NCBI RefSeq assembly: GCF_001653235.2
Contig: NC_035793.1
Coordinates: 4,464,001-4,528,000 of the forward strand
DNA length: 64,000 bases
Direction: 5' to 3'
Origin: Pochonia chlamydosporia 170
Lineage: Eukaryota > Ascomycota > Sordariomycetes > Hypocreales > Clavicipitaceae
Part shown: in pieces, positions 11,957-24,538 of the stretch
How positions within the stretch are numbered: position 1 is the stretch's first letter
Layout: each line of letters opens with the position of its first letter
Program-made: the position numbers and the translations under genes
The notes under the pieces: generated by a model
Database searches by the model: none
What the model saw: the letters and a program-made list of their open reading frames with translations, nothing else
What the model was told of the DNA's origin: nothing

Positions 11957-13845
11957 TCAACCCTCCCTGACAACCTCCCCCCTCGGCTCAACAACCCTCT
12001 CCACGCTCCTCCCCCTCACCCTCGTCCTCTCCTCAAACCCATACGCCAACCCAATCAACCTCTCCTCCCCCCATCTCCTCCCCAAAAAGCTCAACCCAAA
12101 CGGCACACCCGGCCCCGTATCAACCAGCCCATTCTCCATCCTCACCACCGCATCACCCGGATAATGGCCCAGCGGAACCGTAATAATCGGCGCTCCCACC
12201 ACAGCCGCCCACACCGGCGCAATCGTCGTAGGAAGAACAACAGCATCCAGCTCCAACTCTTCCAACACACGCGGCAGACAAGCGTTCCCCATGTCCATCA
12301 ACTCACCATATACTCTTCCAAACTCGACATCTGTATTATCCCAACCCTGAGCAAGCGCCTCATCCCATCGATCTGTGTTCATCTCCGGGTAAGCCTCCTG
12401 CTCAGACTGTCTCGTCAGATCCCTTACGTCCTGAAGAGTCCGTATCCCACTCGGATTATACACCAACTGAGACAGATATTTCTCCAATCCGGGCACAAAA
12501 TCCGCCGCAAAGACCTGAAACTCTTTCCCCCGAATATCCCTCTTACTCGCCCCAAACTCACAACCCACAACAACAGCACCGCAATCTTCCAGCATCCCCA
12601 ACGCCTTCTTAAACTCCTCAATCTCAACTTCAATACCCTCCCGATCCAACAAATGAAACGGAACACCCAGCCTCGCACCCCTCAACCCATCCCTACAAGC
12701 ACCCACATAGTCAGGCACACCCCCCATCTCCCAAGTATACATATCAAACTCATCCCTCCCCGCCAGAACGCCAAGCAACAAAGCCGCATCCCTCACACAC
12801 CTCGCCATCGGCCCAACCGAGTCCTGATGCTCCGAAATTGGAATCACCAGATCCCGACTCGTCAGCCCAACCGTCGGCTTTATACCCACGATGCCGTTCT
12901 TCGCTGCCGGCCCCATGATCGAGCCGTCTGTCTCGGTGCCAATCGCCGCGGCTGCGAGCCCCAGATCGACAGCCACGCCGCTCCCGCTAGACGAACCAGA
13001 CGGGTCTTGATTGACGTGGTATGCGCCGAGGGTTTGTCCACCGTCGGCGGACCAGCCGTCGGGGCTGTTGAGGGAGCGGTAGTTGGCCCATTGGGTGAGG
13101 TTGGTTTTGCCGAGGATGATGGCGCCGGTGGCGCGGAGGCGTGCCGCGGTGGTTGAGTCGCGGGGGACGCGGGTGCCTTTGAGGAGCGTTGAGCCGGCTG
13201 GAGTTGTGTTAGATGGGTGTGTTTGTTTGTGTGTTTGTTTGGGTTTGGGGGTGGTACCTGTTGTGTTGAGGTTGTCGGCGGTGGCGATGTTGTTCTTGAG
13301 GAGGATTGGTACTCCGTGGAGGGGGCTGTATTGTTAGTACATTCGGGAGGTGTGTGTTGACAAATGAAAATGAAAATGAAAAGGGAACAAAAGTAACAGT
13401 TATAATCATCCAGTTATACTCTTTTCTCAGTACTCATCACTGCAGCCGAAGAAAGACAACATTCAACCGACCAATTCCCCGATACAACCCTCACCAACAC
13501 ATCATATACAGACCAGTGATTCAACATCACAAAACGCAAATGATAGATAGGTCGACAACAAGAAAAAAGCAACTTACCCACGAACAATCCCCCTAGCCCT
13601 CTCCTCATCCAACATGCCCGCAATCTCACAAGCATCAGGATTCACTTCCGTAACCGCCCTCACTGTCTCGTTAACCTCCTCAATTCTTTTCAAATACGCC
13701 TAAGATAATGTAAATCCCCAATCTGCAAAATCCGAACCCATTAGACACTACTCACTCGAACCAGATCCAGGCTTGAAAAGAGACCGTCATCCAACGCACG
13801 CCGAATATCGTCGCATGTTGCGTCAATTAAGCGTGGGAATGCCAT
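11957..13845 (-). CDS. Amidase signature family hydrolase
   Basis: Four exons on the minus strand (13756-13845, 13578-13699, 13258-13325, 11957-13197) give 506 residues. The third exon is only 68 nt but carries GVPILLKNN with the predicted catalytic Lys81. The Gly/Ser stretch PSGSSSGSGVAVDLG supplies the cis-Ser (S162-S164), and GTETDGSI supplies the predicted nucleophile Ser186, so the Ser-Ser-Lys triad is complete. The N-terminal helix DLVRAYLKRIEEVN and the later VGPMARCVRDAALLL and PFGLSFLGRRWGEERLI also match the family, which cleaves amide bonds and includes acetamidases and GatA. The substrate cannot be told from sequence. No targeting signal is obvious. The intron between exons 2 and 3 is long (about 250 nt) but has a clean GTAAGT donor. 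The ATG at 13845 opens a helix usual for the family. Confidence 0.88.
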
Positions 13846-14729
13846 GTTTATTTCGCGAAACACTGTCAAATTAAAAGGACTCGGAAACTCGCTTCAAATA
13901 TGTTTCGCAGTGCTCAGTGAATGTAGAGCAGGTTATTTTACAATGTCAGGCTGATTCCTCAGGTTGTCAGATATATACACAGATACCCGATATCCACGCA
14001 AATCGGCAATGCAAACATCAGACACTTACAAGAAACCAATGAGAAAAGTCATGGCCCTGAAGACCCACGCCCACGAGCTGGTTCAATTGTCGCCGCATGA
14101 GTCAACTCGACGCTAACCCCAAACAAGCACCAACGGACCCTGACAAACACAACCATTTCACTGAACATGTACAAAATATGCAAAGCACGCGTTGGGGCCA
14201 TCAATTGCGCACGAGAGTGTATCTTCACTAGATAGGAAAGAAGAACGGAACATGCCAAACATCCAGCGCCTACAGTCGCCGACCTCCCTTCCATCTCACC
14301 ACTCCCATAGCACGTTATCCCCGATATCCGTAATGCATCATCGTGATGGCGCCAAACACATGCAGAAGAAAAGACCATTTTCGTTTCAACTAAACGTTTT
14401 CAAAGGGCGGTCAAAAGAAGAAGAAAAAAATGAACAAAATCCTCGTCTTATAAAAGAAGACCAAGATCGTTAAGTACCTTGTGGCATAACGTACAGGTGA
14501 GAAGCGAAAGTCAGGATGCACACCTGCCAACTCCCCATCCACATCCCAGCGTCAAGCCAAAGGTATAAATCTTTTACGTGAGAACCGCACTCTCAAACTA
14601 ATTTGATGCTTGCAAAAGATTTTGTCGAGGGTCTGCACGGTACGGTCCAATAATGGTATTCGGCGGGTTTGCGATAAGGGTCGCCAACAGCTGGCATCAA
14701 AATGGACACGCCAAGATTGGCTGTCGCAT
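13846..14729. other. 0.9-kb intergenic region
   Basis: Promoter and 5' leader of the amidase gene at the left, and 3' region of the CAP-protein gene at the right; both genes are on the minus strand. It includes an AAGAAGAAGAAAAAAATGAAC purine-rich patch near 14416. No gene seen. Confidence 0.5.
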
Positions 14730-15717
14730 TTAAATGGCGGCCATGCCAAGGGGCTTGCCGACATTAGTGCCATACCGGCCACCGAAGTTGCCTAGACGAT
14801 GCAAGTTAGGGTTTGATTTCGCGCCACAGAGTATGGCCAAAAGGTGCTGGACTTACCAGGGCCCTTGTAGTTGCAAACAGTGTACCAGGACTGGAGGCTC
14901 AGGACGGTGCCCGCGGCACACTTCACAGTGGCACAACCGACCTTGGTCGAGTCCTTCCAGACGAGCTGGGTAAAGTGGCCATAATCGCCGAGAGGAACGT
15001 TTGAAGGAGGGTTCTCCATGCCATAGAAGTTGGCATAGTTGCCCACCTCACCGTAGTACCACTGCTTGGTGACACCGTCGGCGGCAGTCTGAAGCTTCAG
15101 GCTATCAATATCGCCACTGGATCCGGAACTGGCGAGGTTCTGGCCATAACCACCGGTACCTTGGTTCCTGCATTTCATGTTAACATTCGAGACACAAAAC
15201 TTCGGCTTCAAAAGTCTAATACTTACATGTCATGCTCAAACACACACGTGTTGGCAGTGTTGGCGGCGTACTGGGCGAGAGTAGAGTCCCACTCAAGAGC
15301 GCTGGCGGAGTGGTTAGCCCGGTGGGCATTGTGGTGCTTGAGCATCACATCCTCGTAGCTGCCCGAGTCGGGATTAGCTGGAGGAGTGTTCTTGGGAGGA
15401 GCGGGAGGAGCCGCAGGAGTCGTGGGCTTAGGCTTGGGCTGAGGCTTCACGACAACAGGTGTAGGCTTAGGCGCAGGCGGAGGAGGAGGAGGAGTTGTGG
15501 GCTTGGCCTTGGTCGTCGTTGGGGCGGGAGGAGGAGGGGGAGCAGATGTGACCTTCTTGGTCTCGACGAAAACTGCTGCCGTGGGCTTTGGGAGATCCTC
15601 CGTGACGGTGACGGTGACCAACTCGGTAACCCAATCGGTTTGAATCCAACGCTTTTTCAAGGGACTGGCGGAAGCCAGCATGGCGCTGGCGGCCAACAGG
15701 AACAATGAGGACTTCAT
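14730..15717 (-). CDS. Secreted CAP/SCP (PR-1-like) protein with Pro-rich linker
   Basis: Three exons (15227-15717, 14857-15167, 14730-14791) give 287 residues. Residues 1-18 are a signal peptide (MKSSLFLLAASAMLASAS), followed by a KKR site suitable for Kex2 processing. Residues about 55-120 form a Pro/Thr/Lys-rich linker with runs of PPPPP and alternating PKP/PTT. The CAP domain follows: HHNAHRANHSASALEWDSTLAQYA, CVFEHDM, GYGQNLA, the GHFTQLVWKDSTKVGCATVKC core and WYTVCNYKGPGNFGGRYGTNV. Histidine and glutamate residues of the CAP cavity are present. Fungal Pry-type CAP proteins bind sterols and fatty acids and are exported; a role in host or soil interaction is only an inference. I chose the ATG at 15717 because it begins the signal peptide. 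The last exon is short, but its NFGGRYG motif is characteristic of the family. Confidence 0.9.
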
Positions 15718-18700
15718 GATGGACAAGGTGTGTGATCTGGAGAATCAAGTTAGTCTAAGTCTTTGTACACAACAGCAGTGTATATAAAGTATTCAAAAGG
15801 TGGGCAGTGCCTGGTGCGCTTCACGCATCCGTCCATGCCGTGATGCCGAACAATGACGAAACGTGGTTCCAGACGTAGCTGGCTACACCACGATGAAATC
15901 GTCACTGGCATATGGATACAAAGCCAACGTCAGCCTGACTGTCACGGCCTGGAACCGTTGGATTGCGGAGCAGTGGTGGCTGGACGGCATGATGCTCTGG
16001 AATGTTGTCCATGTGGGGAATGCTGAGAGAAACAATGGGTTGAAAGCAGACCCTGAGAGTCAAGATGACCGCTTTCGGAAGTGGCGACAATGTCAACATT
16101 AACCACCGCATTCACAGCAGTGCGGCTGGATAAGTTGAGGTTTTGTCCATGTCATGCTGTGAGGCACACATCCGCTGCCATCTTGTTTTGGCTTGAAGCA
16201 CACAATGCGCGCTGGCAAAATGGTAACCAGGCAGAGCGGCAATCTGCACGTTGACGCTCCTGGCCAGTGCCACACATTTGCATACAAAAGAGAAGAAAAA
16301 GCAGCGATATCTCAGATGTTCGAGGCACAGAAAGTGGAAGCAAAATGTCCGTACCTTGTATAGGTGTTTTGTGGCTGCGGAAAACCTGCGCTGATAATGG
16401 GATCGACTGAATGTTGCGTTATAGTCTGCGTTTCTTCAGAACCAGCTGGGCAGCACTGCTGACGTTTTGTTCACGAAGCTCGAGCCGTTGGTTTGTCTTT
16501 GAGGTGTCGAATTCGGATTCTTGAACAACAGCCAAACAAGATTGACTGATGACGGAGAGTTGAAAAAGCAAGGTGCAAGGAAGGACAAGAACAGAAAATC
16601 GAAACTTGTTAAGAGGGACCTGGAAAAGATGCCCAAAAACCAGAGAATCGAGGACGAGAAGAAATCACAAGGAGCGTAAAGTGCCGTCGAGGACACAGAA
16701 AGGAGCGGAGGGCGAAGACGGTTGGGAAGCCGGTTGAAGGAGTGTAGAGGAAGAAAAAAGGTAGCAATGCCGTCAAGGCTGTCGACAACCAGGTCTTTCG
16801 CTTTGGGGGGGAAGATGGGATACGAGGGGAGGGTGGTCCAAAAGGGAACAGCGGTTAAAACGGCGCGGCCGAGTGAAGTTAATAAAGGAAGGGACGACTG
16901 AAGAGCAAAGAGGTGGTTGCTAGCTCCAGTCTAAGTGAGAAGAAGTCAAGAGCCAGGGACGCACTGGCCAGTGGAAACGAGCCAGGATCAACTTGATGCC
17001 GGTCAGCAAATGCTGGGAATGGGGAATGGAAAGAGAGAGATGGAAGGCACTTGTGGCCCAAAAGAACCAAAGACGAAGGACCAACGGACCCAGCCGGCGT
17101 CGTCCACAGTCCACAGTCCACAGTCCAGGGAACGTAGACAGACAGAAAAGACGGACAGGCAGGCATGCATGCTTGGTGTTGAACCCAAGCTAAGCAAGCC
17201 ATGGCCAGGTTCCGCCTCGAGTGAACGAGTTGGCCGCCAACTCCATGTCCATGTCCTCCATGTCCCCTTCATTGTTGACGACGAGGGCAGCCATGCAGCC
17301 AAAGCCAGCTCAGACAAACTTGGATCATCAGCGACGAACCCACACCCCCGCTCACACCCCGGCCCACTCAAGTGCTCCCCTTGTCCAGATGAACAACCGA
17401 TTGCAGTAGCGTCAGGGGCAATTCCAAGGTCTGTCCACACAGAGCCGCCCTGTCCCTGGCGCTACGCTGCATTTCGCCTGGGCGTGGGGGTGTCTCTAAT
17501 GTACTGGCGCTCACATTCACCTCCAGTCAGGTTGACTCGACATCTTGATCAGTTGGCCCAGTTTGATCCAGCTCACTTGCTGCTCAAAGCTGTGCCAAAT
17601 GCTTTCATTTTCACACAATCGCATACTTTTACGTTTCCACCATGCCTCAACAACAGGAGACCGAACCTCTCATGCGGAACAACTGATGAAGAACACCTCT
17701 CGTCCGTGCGGACTGCTTTGTGTTGTCATGACAGACTTCGAATTCGCCAGAGCCGCCGCTTCTCCAGCTTGGTCCGTTCAAATTCAGGGAGCACGTTGGG
17801 TCTCATTTCAAGTCACGACACTTGTCCTACTACCAAAGCTTTTTCCGAGTTCCCTGTACTCCTTACTGTGTTCCGATAACTCTCTCCAGACAGTTTGTAT
17901 CACGCTGGCCGCTTGTTGTTGTCATCCGTTTAAATGACCTACGGAGCGAGGTGGCGCAAACCCACGACTTGGCCATGTTGCCCTGGAGTTGCAGCACCCC
18001 AGCTGCAAGAGATTAGTCGATGTGAGACCAAGAGCCAGATTCAACATCACCCATGCTCCAGATATATCCCAGCTGTTGGTAAGCACCATCTGCATACTGT
18101 TCCCCTGGTCGGCTCAAACCACAAAGGCAGGGAATAAGCGCAAATTGAGATGCAAAAACAAGCAAATGACCCACTCGGAGATCGCATGACTTTACCGAAT
18201 ATCATATTACTGAGATATGCGGCCTCTTCCCGGTCAAGTGGTCGTCTCTCGTCGTCCACAGGACCCGCCGTCTGATGTTCCTTCACTGTACTTGTAATGA
18301 TGGTGTTCCACAGATTAGAAACCGCCACATGGCCGCTGATATATTGCGCAAAAGAAACGGACGGTTCCCCAAGCAGAGTCGAGCAGGGTCTATGAATCGA
18401 GGTTCGAAGATGGCCACAACTGGGGGTTATTGGTTTCCCGGGAAATGGAGAAGATGAGGCCTTTGTTAGCCACCAGTTCCATTCGTCCCCGTCCTCGCGG
18501 GAGGAGGTCTGATCTGGTCAAAGTTCGACATCTGCACTTTGCTTGTGCAGTTTGAACCAGACCCAACCCACAGTCGCTCACACACGCCCCTCCCGCTGCT
18601 CCTTCCATCTTTTCTTCCCTGTGCTTGTTCCTGCCTGGCTGGCCCTGCTCTCGAACAAAGAAATGGTGGCGCTGATTGCTGCAAGCTTGAAAACAGCCAA

Positions 18701-21700
18701 CCACAGCCCGTCCTCGCCAAAGGCCCCATCGAACAAGCTATGGAGAGGCTGCGGGGCTCTTCGTCCCTGAAACCGCCCTCATCTCTTGCCCAGTGGCAAG
18801 TGGCCCGCTCTTTCCCCCCTTGGTCATCTCCAGAGGCATTTCTTGGCTTTCATCTCCCAGGCCATTCATTTATTGTGACGGCAAAAAGCTGTGATGAAGC
18901 AATTCCAATTATGGTTCGCCTTGTCAGCTTCCTCTCCAGGCAGTTGTTCTCGACTTGAATCCTGCCCAGGATGCGCCCGGCAGAGACGGCTTTGAATCGA
19001 ATGACTGAAATTTTAGAAGATCTGTTTGTGGTACCACAAACATTAAGGGGCCTCAGATCAATTCTAAGTCACAGTTGCCCTGATCAGCCATGATATGAGG
19101 AACACCATGGCGAACATCCTCATGGCACCGAGCAGTTTCTTCAGAGACAACGTGTTTGATCTGCCCGACTCGCCCTCGCTACCGCGGCGAATTTGGATGC
19201 CTTGTCGTTGGCTCTCCTTCAACGCCACGTACATTGTTTCAAACCGCGGGTATCAAGGTGACGCTTTGCATCCGGATCTGCTCGCCTAGCCCTGCATGCG
19301 GGGATGATCCCTCAAATCGCCTCTGAGACAAAAAAGCAATTTACAGTACATGCCCCGTCGCATGATTATCTTCATCGTGCCTCTCGATTATTAGGCTATC
19401 TTGTCAAAACAGGCTGTTTTCAAGCCCAGAGGGGTCGCTCTTTGAGTTCTTCCTAACGTGCCGGCCCAGTCATCGCAGGAGGCAACCCCAAATACATTTT
19501 GTAACCCACAACAGAATGCAATACCTTCTATTCCATTGTCAGGTTTGTTTCGCCACTGGAAAAAATATCACTTAGGCATTCCTTAGCCGAATGGTTAATG
19601 CGGGACGGAACGTATCGGCATCAGACAGCCATGATGCTGCTATGAGTACAGGAGCCCCCCTGCACTGGAATGTGCAACCAGACAATGGATTCTTGTTTGG
19701 AAAAGAATGCCGTCTCAATGGGGCTTGACCCTTCGTGGACAGAAGTGCACACACAGTCTGTCGTGGTATCCTTCTAGCGCCCAAAGGCTCGGAATTTGTC
19801 ATAGTCGAGTATTCCAAGCTTGGTGCGAGGCCAGAACGTTGTATTACTGAATGCAATTTTCGAATGGCATTGGGGATACTGCAATGCTGTAATGCCTTTG
19901 AGGATTCTACAATGCAAAGCTCGCTGGCAGCAACAATTGCATTTGTGGCTTTGGCCAACCATGCGGCGGCATCTGAACCAACACTATTGGCGCTCAGAAC
20001 GAAGGCGCCAGTGGTGCGTTTCAACTCCAAGCCTGGCATGACATCCCCAGGCAGCTTTGCCCAGACGACAGTCATTGCGCAGGAGGGGACCATAGTACTG
20101 TGCGGAATACCGAGGTTCGACTAAAATCATGGAAATGGACCCAACTTTCGGACGAGTTTTCCCAAGTTGCTCCTGTTCCAACAGAGCAGCTTCAGATGGA
20201 CATGACGGGAGGGCTTGCTTTGAGAACTTTGCCGTCCATCGGGGAGTCCTGATGCTGGGACGCTCATTTTGGGGTAAATTGCGGTTGGCCGAGTCGAGAA
20301 TAGCTGCGTTGCGTTTATGAATCTTTCGGTCTGCCCAGCCCGTAAAGGCGTGCTTTTTGGCCACAGCCAAGCAGCTAGTGATGAAATTGACTTCTCACGA
20401 TTCTTGGCCGCCAGACTCGGGCCAGCTGGTAGTTGTGCGACAAAACAAGCATCAAAAGATGCTTTTGCATCGTGCTGCAAGCCTCTCAAGTCGCCCGAGG
20501 AGGGGAAAAGAATGGGTGTATTGGACGCAGCATGTCCAAAATATCGATACAAGTTTGCTGTTGAAACAGAGGCCCAAGTGTGAGGCCCAGCACCAGGCTG
20601 TGTGCAGGTGGGCGAGGAGAGCATTGAGAACATGGAGCAGCAGCCAACATGGTCAATGTCGGGTTGCACCCCCTGCCGTGGCTCCACAAAGCCGTCCTTG
20701 CCGTGCTGCTCCATCAAAGGGAAGGTGCGGGACGCTGACTGGGCAGTTACAACACACCTCTACTCAACCTCATCTCCTTGGTGCAACATTTTGACGTCAG
20801 ATTGCAATCTCTCAATGGTTGCGTTGCTGTGAACTACCGGAAGCTGTGCGGCGAAGCAGATTGGTTGCAAAGTTGTCATCCCAGCTTAGGACTACTTGTC
20901 ACGAGTGTCATTGTCATCTAGAAGCTCACCGTTTTCCATGGTGTATTCTTTGGGCTCTTGGCAACTCATCAAATGGCATTAATTGCATTGTCGACCTGGT
21001 GGACAACTGAGCTAGGCAAGGCATAATACCGCTTCATGACTGAACACATGCAGGGTATTGAACCCCATAGCCTTGTTCTGTTTCCAGTCATATCAATTGA
21101 AGCTGCATTTCTACAACACGTTTGTGGGCAACTTGGCCCTGTATACTTTGGCATGTATACTTTCAGTGCCTTAGGAAAGTGGTTGTTATTGCTCATCCCA
21201 TATGCTAGCCACCGCACCACTTCAATTCGGGAACGTCAAATCCGCTTGTCGAGGCGAGAGTACTTCTCGCTGCCGATATCATGGTGCTTTCCGAGAAATG
21301 TCTTAGAGCACTGATGCGAAATTGTACGTCAAGATTACCGAAGTGGTAGTCCTATCTCGGAGAATAACGTGGACAACACCCACAACCGAAATGAATGTCG
21401 GTTGCCTTGTGAAGATGCGAATTACCTTGACCAGGATTCCAAAGTTCAAAACTTGTATCTTCCGTGTTCAAGTCATTCTCACAAAACTAATTCTTTAGTC
21501 AGCTATACAAATGCCGTAAATTGTCCCACATCATGCGAGCACCAGTCACATGGTGGGGTGTAAGACCACAGCTAAGATATTAACGCAATGCAGGCATCAG
21601 ATCATACTCATCACATCCTTGATGCCGGGTCCTATACTGTACCACATCTTCGACATCCCAAAGACGAGTCTCAATACAGTAGTGGAGGCGGGTATTCTTT

Positions 21701-23004
21701 AAGCATATTAAAGATCAACATGAGGACATCTCCACCAAGTTTCGCCATCCAGCTCATACCAAGAACCCACAACCAGATTCGAAACCTGCGCAATCTCATA
21801 CAGTACCTTCATTTTTCTTTTGCAAAATTTATACAGTACTGTACTGTATCTTTAACCGCCAATATACTGTAACCCACACGCCAAGCCGACCAAAGAACAC
21901 ATCGAGACTGGACGCCTTGCCGTTTCACCTTGCACAAACGAACCACTCCCGCCCACGCCGTGTGATCTCCACACCCAAAAAAGCCGCGTTTCACCTCAAG
22001 AACCATGAGTAAGCCACTCGGAACCAAAGAAAAGTTTTTGGGTTTCGGACGAGGACCTGGTGTATGGGATGATCTACGGTGCATCGGGTGATTTTCACGG
22101 CGGTGTGGAACGGTTTAGCTCCATCGCGATGAGGTGTTTGATGATTGCCTATAAGCTACTAACAATATGGCAGCCTGATTTCAATGGACGTAATGTAGCA
22201 AAATTATATGGAAACTACCGGTACGGCACTGTGCTATTTGTTGTATTCCTCTTCTAGGTGTGACTTGTCCATGGTTTAAGGAGATGATGTATTAGATACG
22301 ACACAAATAGTATAGGGTAGTTAACCAAAGCAGCGTATTGAAAACTCAGTCTTGAATACCCAAAGAAGTGATCGGACTTGGTATGTAAAGGGTGAAAATC
22401 GAATGATTAATGATTTCCCTTGTCAGGGGATTTTTTTATCCAAGGAGCATATTTGTAGTAGCTGAAATTGGGTTCATTTATGCCACATATCTCGCTGTTA
22501 AACAACAATGTCCAAGGAAAACGGTAGCGGAATTCCGAAACTGAGTCATCCGACGTCACGACGACGGCTGAACAGGCCAAGAGTAGTCTGCCTTGGAAAT
22601 TTGAACACGACTCAGAGGCTATGATGTACTTTAATGAGGAAAACACAAAGTTCTTTGTCAGTGTAATTCAGCCACCACGTAACAAAGCACCACTCAATGA
22701 GTCAAGTATAACAAAGCAAAACTCTCTTATCAAAGAGCAGCCACCGAACTCCATCTCTCTTGAACTGTAGGTACATTAAGACACACAAAAAGGACATACA
22801 GTAGGGGGTCAGAAGTATTTGAACAAGGAAAGGTATCGCATATCGCGTTATATGTCAAGGCATATTAAGCCGTGTTAGTGTATACTTAGATATGTCTAAA
22901 TACCTTTGACCACAGACTGTATACACGACGCCCATACCTCAATTCAAACAAACACAACAGACAAGTTCACACCCATAACCCAATATCGTGAGCCCTCACC
23001 ACCC
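15718..23004. other. 7.3-kb stretch without a supported gene
   Basis: The longest gene-free stretch of the window. Open frames up to 314 codons (plus, 16935-17879), 196 codons (minus, 20127-20717) and 173 codons (minus, 19572-20093) exist, but they carry no recognisable domain and the longest lacks an ATG at its start. The left end must hold the CAP-gene promoter and the right end the 3' region of the monooxygenase gene. Small structures seen: a GTCCACA minisatellite (17102-17126), a tRNA-like fold (19576-19673), a TGACGTCA palindrome (20792-20799) and a 19-bp dyad (21831-21849). Composition is not obviously RIP-like. Confidence 0.5.
17102..17126. repeat. GTCCACA heptanucleotide minisatellite
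   Basis: Three full tandem copies plus GTCC of a fourth, in non-coding DNA. Confidence 0.85.
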
Positions 23005-24538
23005 TCAAATCCGTGCCTTCACCACTCCCCCCCTAGCCTCGTTATTAATCCTCCTCCACATATTCCTCCTCAACTCATGACCGTTCAAAAACTCCCTAAA
23101 CCACTCCCTCCTAAACCGGGGAAGTTTCCTGCCCCCATCCTCACACTCACCCGCCAACCCCCTCAGCGTCTCAAAGTAGTCCTCAAAGTCAGGAAACACA
23201 AGCGAAAACTTGGCCCCATCTCCACGCTTGCTAATCCTATCCTCTTCCCACTGCCGCATCTCCAATAGACTAGGTAGCTTCGCCGCCCTATTTGCCAACA
23301 GTCTAGCCGCGTAAACGGCCTGCCACTCAAAGACCTTGAACGTCAGCCCTGCGTGAACAGCACCAACAAAGAGCAGCGTCGGGTCATGCTGCCAGACAAT
23401 ATGCTGCCACAGGTCGGGGACTCGGTTATTCCGTACTGGAACCTGAGGTAGAAAGGGGAGCGTCCAGCTGTATCCAGTGCCGAAAATGATGTAGTCGACG
23501 TTGGGGATGGTCGTGCCGTTGATGAGGTGTACTGTGCGGTCTGGGCTGATGCGTGCTATGGACGGTAGCTTTTCAATCTTGGGATGGTTGAATGCCTCGC
23601 CGCCAAAGTAGCCGTTGAGGCTGTGGCCAATGTTGATGGCGTGGATTGGTGTTGTTGCTGTGTCGGTGAGGTCGAATGCTATGTCTGCAGCTGAGACGGA
23701 TGCTCCTACTACTACGACTCGCTGATTTACCCCAGTTAGTAGAGTTGCCTTGATTGTAAATGAGATAATAATGTTTACCTTGTTCTTGAACTTGTCTTTT
23801 CCGCGGAAGTGCTTGCTGTGAAGCACACTACCCGGCCGCGCCTTTTCAAACTGTTCCAATCCCTCGATATCAGGAATATAAGGCACAGAGTAATGCCCGC
23901 TCGCTACAAGAACCGCATCAAACCACTCTACCCACCAGTAATCACTTTGTTTGCCCTCCTTACGAAGAGTTATCTTCCACTCGGAACCAATCTTTTCCAC
24001 TCTCTCGACCGTGGTGTTGAACGACACCCAGTCTTCGTAGCCGTTGCGCTCATACAAACTTGTAATATAACGCCTCACAACTTCCCAATGCCGGAAGGGA
24101 GACGCCTTGCCATACAGTGCCTTTGAACGCTCACTTATTTCCACGGGGAAGGGCTCCTGAGAGAATTCCATAGGCAGATGGCTAATATTGGTTTCGAGAT
24201 ACGGATAGACAGACGACTCGGTGAAGCGCGGGCGATCAGACTTCGCCGTAGAGGCAGGCACTTTGTCAGGAATCCCAATTGGAGCATCCGCCGTTCTGTC
24301 CGCCAAAGATTTGACGTCTGATATCGTTGGTGGTGGTGAAGTGTCGCCCACCCTAGTTGATTAGCATAAGGGACGAATAAACGAAGCTGTTTACGTACCA
24401 ACATCCTCCGGGACGTTCTCTCCGCTCAAAAACACGGATTAGATCGAACACATTCTCCTTTGCGAGAGCATCTACCGTGATTGCGCCGGCTGGGCCAGCC
24501 CCAATGACGGCAACTCGCTTGATCGCCGTAGCTGGCAT
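23005..24538 (-). CDS. Flavin-containing monooxygenase
   Basis: Three exons (24399-24538, 23779-24352, 23005-23721) give 476 residues. The N-terminus has the FAD-binding motif VIGAGPAG (G13, G15, G18) followed by a second strand, VFERRERPGGCW. The middle has PGSVLHSKHF, which fits the GxxxHxxxF part of the FMO signature although the leading Phe is absent. The NADPH motif is VVVVGASVSAADIA, starting near residue 240, with Ser in place of the middle Gly. IIFGTGYSWTLPFLP is the usual late FMO motif. Such enzymes use NADPH and O2 to oxygenate soft nucleophilic N or S atoms; the substrate is not evident. The second intron (23722-23778) is exactly 57 nt with no stop codon, so reading through would insert 19 residues just before the NADPH motif; its CTAAC branch and CAG acceptor show that it is an intron. 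The gene shares a 447-bp promoter with the MFS permease. Confidence 0.88.

Noticed and set aside
12164..13156. 330-codon plus-strand frame opposite the amidase gene
   Set aside because: Shadow of the real minus-strand gene; its residues are dominated by Pro, Arg, His and Thr from antisense codons.
16935..17879. 314-codon open frame on the plus strand
   Set aside because: Starts with GTG rather than ATG, has no domain or secondary-structure pattern, and is rich in Ser, Pro, His and Arg in a way typical of chance frames in GC-balanced DNA.
20127..20717. 196-codon minus-strand frame
   Set aside because: No family motif; the surrounding frames on the other strand are just as open, as expected by chance.
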